From: Pachyseris speciosa
Taxonomy: Eukaryota; Cnidaria; Anthozoa; Scleractinia; Pachyseridae
Direction: 5' to 3'
Assembly: GCA_016490735.1 (NCBI GenBank)
Contig: JAEMWC010000021.1
Location: forward strand, 907,501-971,500
DNA: 64,000 bases
Shown in pieces: positions 24,510 to 33,986 of this stretch. Below the pieces are notes generated by a model that had not been told where the DNA came from, did not search any database, and saw only the letters and a program-made list of their open reading frames with translations. The position numbers were made by a program, and so were the translations under genes. Within the stretch, counting starts at the first letter, position 1, and each line of letters starts with the position of its first letter.

Positions 24510-25255
24510 ATTAACGTTAAAAGCCGACCTTTCGGCGTCATCATGACACCATTCTCAAGGCAAAATGAATAAGTAATGCTAAGATTTGATCTCTATAGTC
24601 TCTACAAATTAACATAATAATAAAGGGTCACAAGTTCTTCAAGTGAATACCTTTGCGCGAATCGAATTCGTTTGCACGTTTAGGGATGGTTTGAGTTTTC
24701 TTATAAAAAGCATCTCCTTAATTAGGCAATCAAATTTGTTAGAACCTCTAGTGAGCACGTGAAATTGTTCTGAAAGAAAATATGGTACGTTCGAGTTATG
24801 TTCGCTAAAATAATATTTATATATTGACGACGATTTTTGTTTGTGTCTATCAACGCGTTCGTGGAGGTGGCCACGAGTGTAACCAACATATCCTGCATTG
24901 CACAGGTTACATTGAAATTTATAAACTAAACATTGTTGGTTAACAATGGCTGCCTTGACTTCTCGAAATTTAAGGTCTTCGTTGAGTTTTCTGCTGATGA
25001 ACACAGGCTGAATTGTGGTCTTGATTTTTGAGCTGCAATTTGCTCAGTGCTTTGGAGGAAACCACGAAAAAGCAGTGAACGTCTTTTTATGACAAAAATA
25101 GTTGGGGAAACATTTTCTGATGTAAAAACAAAAAAAATGGTTACCTTTCAAGTACTGGCCAGAAAGCCATCTTCAAATTTTTTGCATCTAAAGAAGAGAT
25201 TTTTTTCCGTATTTATTGTAGAACATTTGTCCCAACACGAGGAATATCTCCATAA
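24510..25255 (-). pseudogene. Penelope-like retroelement remnant with GIY-YIG endonuclease end
   Basis: The minus-strand frame at 25004-24639 reads VFISRKLNEDL, then CNLCNAGYVGYTRGHLHERV, the GIY-YIG core of Penelope-like endonucleases (catalytic Arg in the HLHERVDRH helix), and a C-terminal LIKEMLFIRKLKPSLNVQT motif. The reverse-transcriptase part upstream is lost. Beyond the stop the minus strand carries TGGTGTCATGATGACGCC and GAAAGGTCGGC, a degraded hammerhead-like segment often found after such frames. It has lost retrotransposition capacity. Confidence 0.75.
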
Positions 25256-25259
25256 AATT

Positions 25260-25322
25260 CAACCTCGTTCCCAGAGCTTTTCCTTCACTTGGGGGCGAGG
25301 AAAAGTCCTGGGAACGAGGTTG
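25260..25322. repeat. Short hairpin with CAACCTCGTTCCCAG arms
   Basis: CAACCTCGTTCCCAG at the left and CTGGGAACGAGGTTG at the right are exact inverted repeats around a 33-bp loop. It abuts the truncated 5' side of the Penelope-like remnant. Confidence 0.7.
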
Positions 25323-25464
25323 CATAACACTGACCTCACTAAGGAAAGCTGATGTCTCTTCTCCTCCACTCTAGTTTTGCTGTTACGTTTTGCCGTTGCC
25401 AAACGACTCACTTAGTACACACGCCACTCTGTAGTGACACTAGAGAAAAGTAAAGCTTAATGCA

Positions 25465-25606
25465 CTAGTTTCGCAGAGATTGAGGGGCAGGCGAAAGATG
25501 CGCGCGCGCGAAGTTGCGAGGAGACACTTTCCCCGCGTCACGTCTCCTCGCAACTTCGCGCGTGCGTGTGTCTTTCGCCCGCCCCACCATCAATCTGCGA
25601 AATTAG
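25465..25606. repeat. GC-rich foldback ~80 bp upstream of the first ETS coding exon
   Basis: CTAGTTTCGCAGAGATTGAG and GCGAAAGATGCGCGCGCGCG on the left are inverted on the right (CGCGCGTGCGTGTGTCTTTC, CAATCTGCGAAATTAG). The inner GAAGTTGCGAGGAGAC / GTCTCCTCGCAACTTC pairing is perfect. CpG-dense in an AT-rich setting. Confidence 0.7.
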
Positions 25607-25706
25607 GGACTATTCGCAGTCTACCCTCTCATAAGAATCCGTAGCACTCGTAGACCACTTACCATTTTCTTTCCCTTTGTTTTGGACAGTGAGTCTAGTG
25701 GTTACC

Positions 25707-28700
25707 ATGACAACGTACCTCCCTAACGTTCCCTCGTATGGCCTGTCGGTTTGGCCGCACCAACAACCTACAAATGATTTGTCTGAATTGTGGCAACTTT
25801 ACAGTGAGTGTCCCACGGAACTGCCTCTTCTAGAACTGACTGGCACCGACTTTTCAGCTGAACTGCCTAGCAATGGGGACATTGATAACGATACCCAATA
25901 TCCTATGGAGTACATTCTGGAGCCTGGTCTGTTTGACAATAGAAACCCAGAATCTGTTTTCCACAGGATACCTACTCCCGTGCCCAATCTCCTACCAGAT
26001 ACTCCTCCTCCAGAATCCAGTCCTCCGCACAATACATCGATTCCTGAACCACCTCCGTTCCACAGTGCGCTTGCTACACCCATTCTCTTGCAAAGTACAC
26101 AGCCTCATTTGCAGACAGCCCAGCCGATACTTGAAGGGAGTCGAGAAGAAATTAAAGACAATTTTACTGGTAGATCTGGTATCCCAGTTTTGAATTCGAT
26201 AAAAGTTGAGAGACCGATGGATTTTGAGGCGGACGAAATTAAATTTCCTCATGATGATAAAAAGGAAGAGCAACATGAAGAATCAACAGGTTTGTTTTAC
26301 TCCTTTCGTTCAAAATATTATCCGATAGAGAGAGATTTTCAATTGAGTTTGGTATTGCAAAACTAAAGTATCTATTCTGGCCAATCACAACAGCGTTAAG
26401 CAGCTCAATGAACCAATCAGATTTGAAGTAGGTCCGGAAAAATGCGTACAAGCAAGTCACTATTGGGTTTTGTTTTGCTTCCCATTGGCTACTTTTGCTA
26501 ACCAATCACAGAGCGGTAAAGCAAACCCAAACCATACCGGCAGTTACTTTGGACACTCGATTGAAACCGCTTTGTAAATCATAGAGCTTCCTTCCAGTAA
26601 TTTACTTGGTCTTCTGCACAGAACTAAGGATCAACAGAAACCACTGCTTAACAGAATAGTCCAGTTTAGATTTCGCCTTGACCGCTGAATAAAAGTACTG
26701 AGAGCGCATTTGTACAGGGTTAGCCTCGACCTAAAGTAAAATATTCACTAATTCCAGCGAGAAGATGACCTGTTTACAGCTTTGCCTATTGTTTAATTTT
26801 CAAATTTGTTGCATCTTCCCGCCAGTATTTGTGAATATTTTACTTTAGGTCGAGGCTAACCCTGTGCAAATGCGTTCTCAGTGCTTTTATTCAGCGGTCA
26901 TGGCGAACTCGAAACTGGACTATTAATTTTAAGTAGGAATAAGTTCAATCAAAGATATAAATTTCACTTTGATGTGATAGGTTCGAAACGGAAATATTTT
27001 AGTCTGGACTCCTGTATTTATCGCTATTGCATTTGTTATCACTGCTTTTAGATCGCGAAAATGAGAATGAAAACGAGTTGAAGAGGGAAGTTAAAAGGGA
27101 AGAGGAGTTTTCGAAATCCGACGACGAATTATCACGCAACGGTACGTAGGATGTCAAACAATTGTGCATGCATGTTTCGATCCTCTTTTTTCTGCTTCGT
27201 GGTATTACTTATTCCGGTATCAAAACTGAAATAATATGAGATTTCTTGCTGGAAACAAAAAGGTTCTAATACGTATGTGAGAAGTTAGTGTGAAGAAAAA
27301 TTCCTTAAGTCTGCGCAGCTTGTGCATTCATTACGATACCACAAAGAAACACTACTTTCGGAATGTTGAGGATAGCTGTCTTTAAGGAAAGACTTGGTTC
27401 AACACAGGAGATGGGCTCCTGTCCGAGAGTTTCTAGTCCTTAACGGAACAGTGTGACGGATCTCGCGCATGTGCAGTAGCGATAAATCAACTTGAAATAG
27501 CTGGCAAGTTTTTTCAAGTTTCGTCGACGATATATATCTTCGATTATCAACGCCATCTATCAATCCTATGAACCAAATTGAAGATGGCAGACAGATTAAA
27601 AATTTGTTGCTCACGCAAGAGCATCATCGCGCATGCTCGGCCATGACATTGCTCCTTTAATTAGGTGACAGTTAGGCTCCTTATGTGGAATTTCTTGCTG
27701 CCTTCGTCGTGTAATTTCAAATTGTATTTTTCTCCACTGATTAGTACTTAATTATTATATACCTAGTAAAGCTGATTGTCACTCAAGAGTTATCATTTGT
27801 TTTGCCAGATCGCCCTGCCCGCGGCTGTCATTCACGCTATTCATTTCGACATAGAAGAGAAGGTTCTTTGCACAAACAAAGCCGACCAACAGGTATTGAA
27901 AACGTGCATTTTTAAAGAGTTGTGTTTATAGTTCACCTCTACATTATCTCGGAGTCTGATTGGTTGAAATTGATCACGTGAGGCAGGGGAGAGACTCTAT
28001 CACGCGATAGGATTCATCCTTTGCAAATTTCCGAATAGATAGTAATTGTCCACCAAAAAACTAGAAAAAAAAAACAACTTGTAACGTCTATCCGTCGTTA
28101 TTTCAACCTTTTGTCTCAAGGGTGAAGTTGTTGTTAGCCATTCGTCGGAGCGAATCGGATTCGCTCCGACGAAGGGATAACGCTCGAAACGTCAGCTAAT
28201 AGTCCCTATACGGTGGTCAATTTACATTATCAACTCCGTTGATAAACCAAATTTTCGTGTTTCACTCTCCCACCGAGGCAGCACCACAGTTTCTTTAGAA
28301 ACTGACCCCCTTTATTCATTTATACTGGGGAGTTCGTTATTAAAGAGTTCCTTATATCGGAATTCAATTGAATGTTCTAACATACGATTTTATGGAAGAA
28401 AACAGTTGACTGTTACACTGTTACTAGAGTCTCTTTGTGGAAAGTCCAGAGGTCGAGCGAAAAAGCCCAAAAATGGGGCGAAGGACTCCAACCTCTCTCC
28501 TCGCTTCAGTTCCCACGCTGTTGTTGATGGCTTGCATTTTCAACTATCCAGAAGACTTAGCAGTCTACCTGTCTACCATTATGCAACATATTTGTTAAGT
28601 TGCGAGCTGAAACACTTTTCTTTACAGTGAGGAAGACAGTTGTGCTGTGGAAGTTTATCAAGGAGCTCCTCGACAACAACGACAACTGCGTGAGCTGGAT

Positions 28701-28953
28701 TTCACGCGAGGAGCGCACCTTTAAATTTGTGGACTCTAAACAAGCTGCCAAACTTTGGGGTCAGCGGAAGAACAAACGCAATATGACATACGAAAAGATG
28801 AGCCGTGCTTTGCGTTATTACTACGACCGACAAATCATGTACCACATAGACGGACAAAAACTCATGTACAGGTTTGGCGATGGAGCGAGAGAATGCCGTG
28901 ATGTAAACGTAGCTGATGAAGATCGAGAAGAAACTGTCGCTGTCGCCTCGTAA
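25707..28953 (+). CDS. ETS-domain transcription factor, ESE/ELF-like, four coding exons, 360 aa
   Basis: Exons 25707-26289, 27052-27141, 27809-27892 and 28628-28953 (stop included). All three introns are phase 1 and the sum is 361 codons. The start is the first ATG after a strong acceptor (TTTGTTTTGGACAG, ending 25689). Residues 1-194 are acidic and Pro/Ser-rich, suggesting an activation region. Residues 195-252 are charged, then basic. The ETS winged helix fills about 255-340, with VLWKFIKELL, LWGQRKNKRNMTYEKMSRAL and RYYY, the two DNA-contacting arginines included. The MTYEKMSRA and DGQKLMYRFG stretches resemble ELF3/EHF most. No Pointed domain is visible. SUMO-type motifs occur at IKVE (165-168), LKRE (204-207) and VKRE (208-211). 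An extra AT-hook exon before the ETS exon is possible. Subfamily is by eye only. Confidence 0.85.
26375..26585 (+). repeat. CCAAT-rich dispersed repeat, copy in the ETS intron
   Basis: CCAATCACAACAG, AATGAACCAATCAGA and GAAAAATGCG recur in the order seen at 1063-1555. Confidence 0.6.
26655..26924. repeat. Long-armed foldback in ETS intron 1
   Basis: The arms 26655-26751 and 26831-26924 pair over more than 90 bp with few mismatches, for example GGGTTAGCCTCGACCTAAAG with CTTTAGGTCGAGGCTAACCC. The outer ends are AATAGTCCAGTTT and AAACTGGACTATT. Loop about 80 bp, no coding frame. Confidence 0.75.
28120..28320 (+). mobile_element. Possible Penelope-like 3' end fragment with near-hammerhead motif and 33-bp palindrome
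   Basis: A palindrome at 28141-28173 has arms TTCGTCGGAGCGAATC and GATTCGCTCCGACGAA around a single G. It runs into CCGACGAAGGGATAACGCTC and GAAACGTCAGC, which resembles a hammerhead core (CUGANGA...GAAA) with one changed base (CCGACGA). The following TATCAACTCCGTTGATAAAC stretch is a second short hairpin. Assignment to Penelope-like elements rests on the motif only. Confidence 0.4.
28452..28508 (+). other. Possible alternative 19-codon exon with AT-hook-like motif
   Basis: Read in the phase set by the previous exon, this encodes GRAKKPKNGAKDSNLSPRF, rich in the RGR/KKPK pattern of AT-hooks. ELF3 has an AT-hook just before its ETS domain. Both ends keep phase 1. The acceptor (CCAGAG) has a weak pyrimidine tract and the donor (TTCA|GTTCCC) is poor, so this remains a hint. 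Confidence 0.25.
28628..28953 (+). CDS. ETS-domain exon (last coding exon of the ETS gene)
   Basis: Acceptor CTTTACAG ends at 28627. The exon encodes the whole winged-helix DNA-binding domain in one piece, from VRKTVVLWKF to the stop at 28951-28953, with only about 20 residues after the domain. Having the ETS domain at the extreme C-terminus is typical of the ESE group. Confidence 0.9.
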
Positions 28954-29530
28954 GAGTGCGATTTGAAAGACACATTGCAGGCCGAGTTGTTGAAGGAAAT
29001 TTGGAAAAGATTGCCACTATCCTCAGTGTCTTCAATCAAAACATAAGTTCTTGATTACCCAAATTAATTATGAATCACATCCAAAACCGAACAGTGTAAA
29101 AGCAAAGTTGTAATTCATTAGGTTTCCTTTCCTAAGTCCCTTTATAATCTCAATCGTATCACAACTGATTAATTCAGTGAAAAGCAGGAATCACCGATTG
29201 CAGAAAAATCCACGTTTCTATAGCTGTCAAAATTTTCAAAGTCACACTTGAGGATTTTTTCAGAAAATCGCCTCCATAAAATCACTTGCAGAGAATAATG
29301 GGCAGTACCACATGAAAGTAAGGGTCACCTGAGAAGCCTTCATTTGGCGGAATACTGCCTGGACTCTGCGATTTTCTGATCGATTGAACAAAAAGTTAGA
29401 ACCATCTTCTGTGACTAACGGTTTGGCTTTGGAAGTCCAAGTTTAGACAGGGCTTCAAATGGCCAATCAGTTAAGTCTTGAACCTTGTTTTGGCTTAAAA
29501 TTATAGTTTTATTTTTAATGGCTGGCCTTT

Positions 29531-29536
29531 AATAAA
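29531..29536 (+). promoter_or_regulatory. Candidate poly(A) signal AATAAA for the ETS gene
   Basis: It lies about 580 bases after the stop at 28953 and is the first AATAAA noticed there. Confidence 0.35.
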
Positions 29537-30306
29537 GGCTTTCGTCCAAGGAGACCCAGTTAGTTTCAAACTGAAAAAGCCTATTGTAATAATGGTAATA
29601 ATTGCAAAGAATTATCTGATGATACTTTCTTAATTTTAAACGATCTAGAAAGAATCCTTTTGCTACCGGTTGACTTATGAACACTTTTTTGATCAAAGTA
29701 GCCGATTGAAGTGACGACTGTCTAGAGTGTCTTCAGTTTTATGAAAACAGTTAGCTCGTTGCTTCCTGTATAATCAACGGCAGGGAAAGTTCCGAATACA
29801 TAATTGACTGGGTTAGTATCTTTTCTCATAGGTAAAGAAGAAAGGTTTTTTTTTTTTTTTTTTGAAAGTGTCTAAGACAGAAAATTAAAGAAAAATTCTA
29901 CGTTATATCAGTTTTTGCCAAATACTGAATGAAAAAAAGCTGTGTTGAAAACATCCATTTGACTGAAAACACTTCAGGGCATTTCATCTAGACTCAAACA
30001 TCAGATCTAAACCAACTTGGTGATCGGTAGCATAGAAAACAGCACCACAGCAATGCACTGTGCCCAGTTATCAACGTGTGATTAAGCTGGTCTACAGTTA
30101 ATGAGAACTTCGAGTTTCCGTCTTGCTACAAACAAATGAAGAATTCTTCCAAACAAATTTCCCTTCGGTTTTCAATAATGCTTTAATATTTAGCTCGTCT
30201 AAAAATATCGTTGAAAAAGATTTTCAGCAAGAAAGCTTTAACGCATGTTATCCAATTATTAATATGCTAGTTCGATCAACCAGGCCTGGTTTATTTGAAT
30301 GGACCA

Positions 30307-30537
30307 GGGGCCCATTTCTCGAAAGTCCCGGTAACTTAACGTGCCCGAAACCATATTTTGAAATCAAAATCTCAAGAAACGTAGGGTGTGTTCTGACCTC
30401 TAATGAGGTCCATTTTTTTACTTTAGTCGATAACTCTACTGTATAATTTTCAAAACTTTTGAAACTCCCATCTAGAATGGAAAGCAAAACAGCTTACTGT
30501 GCCCAGTAATTACCGGGAGCTTCGAGAAACGGGCCCC
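30307..30537. mobile_element. MITE with GGGGCCC ends
   Basis: GGGGCCCATTTCTCGAAAG at the left is inverted at the right (CTTCGAGAAACGGGCCCC), and CCCGGTAA/TTACCGGG extends the pairing. The immediate target duplication is unclear (CAG on both sides). Confidence 0.6.
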
Positions 30538-30817
30538 AGTACAGTTTATGGTTTCATCCAAAATCTCGCAAGCTAGAACCACATTTTACAGCGTGGTGAA
30601 CATTGCTTTAGAAAAGAACTAGTCGGTTGCCAAAAGCTGATCTTTAAGATTTAACAGTGAGTACATGATAATCGTAACGATATTGTAACTAGAGAAAAAC
30701 ATTCCAGAATTAGATTGGTTATCAATCGATTGTCCGGCAAATCGCTCTACCTTTGTTTTTCGTTTATTTTGCTTTGGGTCGACTGCATAGTTTTATTTAC
30801 AACCTTGACCTCGCTTA

Positions 30818-31000
30818 GCGCCACTCACATATTTCCCGCGCTTGGTGCCAGATACATGTCTGCTCTTGGCGTGGGTTGCATGTTTTCCCGCCTTTAGCAC
30901 GGTTGTGATGATTTCCCGCGCTTTTTGGCGGATACTTGTATTGGTTTTGACGTCGGTAAATTGTTTTCCCGCCCTTAGCGCCGGTGAGACATATTTTCTA
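30818..31000. repeat. Degenerate TTTCCCGC(G/C)C tandem repeat
   Basis: TTTCCCGCGCTT, TTTTCCCGCCTTTAGC, TTTCCCGCGCTTTTTGGC and TTTTCCCGCCCTTAGCGCC recur at roughly 60-70-bp spacing. The minus-strand open frame through it is an artefact of the repeat. Confidence 0.6.
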
Positions 31001-31805
31001 TGAGCTTTGGTTGGCTCGTTGTGGCATTCTTTTTGTGGCCGATGTGTGGGTTTTTTCTTTTTTGTTTCATTTTTTTTTGGTGACATTCATTTGAAAACCA
31101 CTCTAGACAGGGAACATATGTTAATTTTTTAAACAGATATTCTGTGATTGCCCGACTGCAGTGCAGTTGTGTTTTATATTCATTTTGTTCAACAACAATT
31201 TTACACGCAGGACGTGAAAGATTTATTCCATTTCGTTTTTATTTTTTCCAGATGAAATTATCAACTGTCTAAGTATTGTTTTATTGTTTTATGTAATCTT
31301 CAACACTGTCAAGACTAGAGGTCAATTAAACGTAAACTTATTAATTTCTTTCTTCTTTGCTGTCTTTTGTTAAAAAAGTGTGCGATGATCTTAATTCATG
31401 TGGCCTAGTTCGCAATTTAGTTGAAAAACCTGTACGATTCTAGTTGACTTTATCCTCGGTTTTGTACCATACATCCACGTATAAACACGTTTTTCGGGAA
31501 AAAAGTCATTCTCACCTGATACTTAGAAAATAATTCCATCTTTGCCTTTCCTCTTCCTTTTTTTTTTTTTTTTTTTTTTTTTTTGGACTTGGAAGTGGGT
31601 GTGTTATTCTCTATACGTTGAACCCCAAACAAGAGGTGAGCTGATTATGGCGCAGTCATTAATTCCTACTCCTTGGAGCATTCAAGAATTCAGTGATTTC
31701 TTGAAGTTAACGTGGTGCCCCCCCCCCCTAAGAAAAATCCTGGATCCGCCCTTACTACTTGCTAACGGTAAAAAACGAGCAATGCTGGTTACACGGCGAG
31801 GAATA

Positions 31806-31866
31806 TATATACTTAAACCAACATTTCGGGAGGCACAGCCTTCCTTCATCAGGGTGTTACATATTA
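31806..31866 (-). ncRNA. Hammerhead ribozyme-like motif of the Penelope-like element
   Basis: On the minus strand CTGATGA (31852-31846) is followed by a stem that pairs GGAAGGC with GCCTCC around TGT, then GAAA (31827-31824). This is the conserved hammerhead core order CUGANGA, stem II, GAAA. Penelope-like elements are known to carry such ribozymes. Stem III would be very short, as is typical of these minimal forms. Confidence 0.6.
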
Positions 31867-32133
31867 TGACCCTAAGTTGAAACGACGTTACAATTTAAAA
31901 GAAATTGTTGATGCAACATGATACTATAACAAAGGTAAACAATACAACATAAAATAAAAAACGTTACAGTTTGAAAATTTGAGAAATACGTAACATGAAA
32001 ACAAAAGGAAAGGTATTATATTTCTTCTTTTCTGTCGATACCTAAAGGTTCAAGAGTCTGACCTCTTTCAATTAGATATGCTTCTTTGGCTTTTGGTACA
32101 CCGTCACGATTAGATTTAGACAGTTCTAGTGTA

Positions 32134-32684
32134 CAGTCAACTCTCTCTAAGACGGACACCATCGGGATCGGACTCAGCTGTCCGTCTTAGAGAGGCGTCC
32201 GGCTTATAGAGAGTCGACCTAACATGACCCCAGGAATTTTAAGATAGTAATGCTGAGCCTGTGCACAGTGAACACGCGTCTGTTTAAAACGGTTTGTTTT
32301 AAGTTATTTACTTGAACGAAACCTACAAACTGGAACAAAAACATATTTATAAAATTGTATCTCTTGTATATAGTTAACGGGTTAACTAGAGTCCAAAGAG
32401 TGAACAGAACATTCTGCAAACGTACGGGAATATAACTATCTTATGACTCAGGACTGTCTTTCGCGGCAACAAGAATTTTTCTTCCCTAAATCGTAATTTG
32501 CGGTCACATTCAGCACCTCCCTCACAAGTGTCTGTTTACGATTTCGAAGTGTCCGTTGTCCGTCTTGGGAAGGTGTGAGTTTGGTTATAGTAAAATGACT
32601 GAGAAACGGCCGGGACCAGCACCAGGTGTCCGCCTTATAGAGGTGTCCGTCTTATAAAGGTGTCCGTTAAGAGAGAGTTCACTG
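32134..32684. mobile_element. pogo/Tigger-like MITE with TA target duplication, nested in a Penelope-like element
   Basis: Ends CAGTCAACTCTCTCTAAGAC and TTAACGGACACC-type repeats in inverse at the right end (GGTGTCCGTTAAGAGAGAG, TTCACTG). TA flanks both sides (32132-32133 and 32685-32686). Additional GTGTCCGTCTTA and GTCCGGCTTATAGAG repeats sit inside each end. CAGT-starting ends and TA duplication fit the pogo/Tigger group. No transposase frame. Confidence 0.8.
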
Positions 32685-33166
32685 TAATTAGTTGCATGTC
32701 AGAAGCGCTGTGACCGTTAGAGGGAAAATCTTCTGTACGGCAGCGGGTTTAGAGCTGTTGGTTTGTATGTTATGACTAGGGGTACACGGGTAGGCTGGTT
32801 AGTATCAGAATTGCGTTGCTTGGGGGCAAGTGCTTCGGTACGTGAAATGTTGTAAACGCGTTGTATTTCGTTGTTGAGGAAAGAAAGATTGTACCCACGT
32901 TTCAGACGTTTGTTGAGATAAGACTTAAGTTCGTTATGACGGAGAGCGAAAGTTTCGTCAGAAGAGCAGATGCGTCGAAGTCTGAGAGCTAAACTGACTG
33001 GAATAGCTCTTTTGCTGTCTGGGATAGCAAGAGGATTGTAATAAGTAGAGATGTTTGTCAGTAGCCTTAGTGTAAAGATCAGTAGTGATTATACCGTTGT
33101 TCAGTGACACGTTGACGTCCAGAAAGGGTATGGATGAGAAAGAATAATTGGAAGTAAATTTAATTG

Positions 33167-33231
33167 TAGCTGGTTAGATCTATTACAGGAGCCGAATCTT
33201 CTATTTTGCAACGGTGGTCCTTGCTAAAGTA
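33167..33231 (+). repeat. 65-bp block shared with 51553-51617
   Basis: TAGCTGGTTAGATCTATTAC through TTGCAACGGTGGTCCTTGCT and AAAGTA occurs in the same orientation beside both Penelope-like copies, although those copies lie on opposite strands. It is probably an inverted terminal part of the element family. Confidence 0.6.
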
Positions 33232-33926
33232 CCAATTGGAATCTGGTTACCGCTTACCGGCCACAATTCGCCGCTAAAGCATTCCAGTTATTTCTTGCTA
33301 ACTTGCTACGAGTTCAATACTAACAGTGTTTGAACTGATAAGGGCGTGTAGCCACATTGCAGGCACCATACTCTTTCTTTTTCCCTTTCTTTCTTTAATT
33401 TTTCTTTTTAATGAGAACATCTTATTTTCGAGCTGAGACTGAATCAAGACTGAAAGTTCTGATAAACCGATGTCCACTGTTTCAAAGTTCAAAATGACTA
33501 GAAAACATACAGTGACCCTATTAGTTCTACAAATTCTTGATGCTGTTTTAAAAATGCATTTCTAGCGTACAAAGAACTTGTAGTTTGATAGAAAATCATG
33601 CTTTTAGCCGTCAGTCTCAGCCGCCTTGGGTGCGTTATTATCATGTTCTGAACATTTTGGCCACTCTCAGCCTCAATAGAGTGTGTCCCTAAACAATCAT
33701 CGTTTGTCAACACGGAGTAGTGGTATGAAAACAATATGTCAGCAAGAATATCAACAATAGGACAAGAAGCTTTTCATAGACATTCGACCAAACTTTTTCC
33801 AGCAAGGAGACCAAATATTAACGAAAAGGGAAAACTTTAGCTGAACCAGAATGAGTCCGTGATACAGAATGCTGCTAAAATATTCCTAGAACGGAAATTT
33901 CCCACCAAAGAGTTAGAACAATTCAA

Positions 33927-33986
<60 letters not shown>

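Larger units (their letters stand above)
31790..33160 (-). pseudogene. Penelope-like element, internally deleted and interrupted by a MITE
   Basis: On the minus strand from 33.15 kb downwards: IPFLDVNVSLNNGIITTDLYTK, the end of the reverse-transcriptase palm/thumb, then (after a frame break) SLALRLRRICSSDETFALRH and LKSYLNKR. Next a deletion joins the thumb region directly to the later part of the GIY-YIG domain. The C-terminal frame ends in the same SNRDGV...ACLIDRGQTLEPLGI as the copy at 51 kb. A 551-bp MITE splits it at 32134-32684. After the stop (about 32030) comes a hammerhead-type motif. Inactive. Confidence 0.75.

Noticed and set aside
30793..31086. Lys-rich 97-codon minus-strand frame
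   Set aside because: It is the translation of a degenerate TTTCCCGC tandem repeat and A-rich flank.
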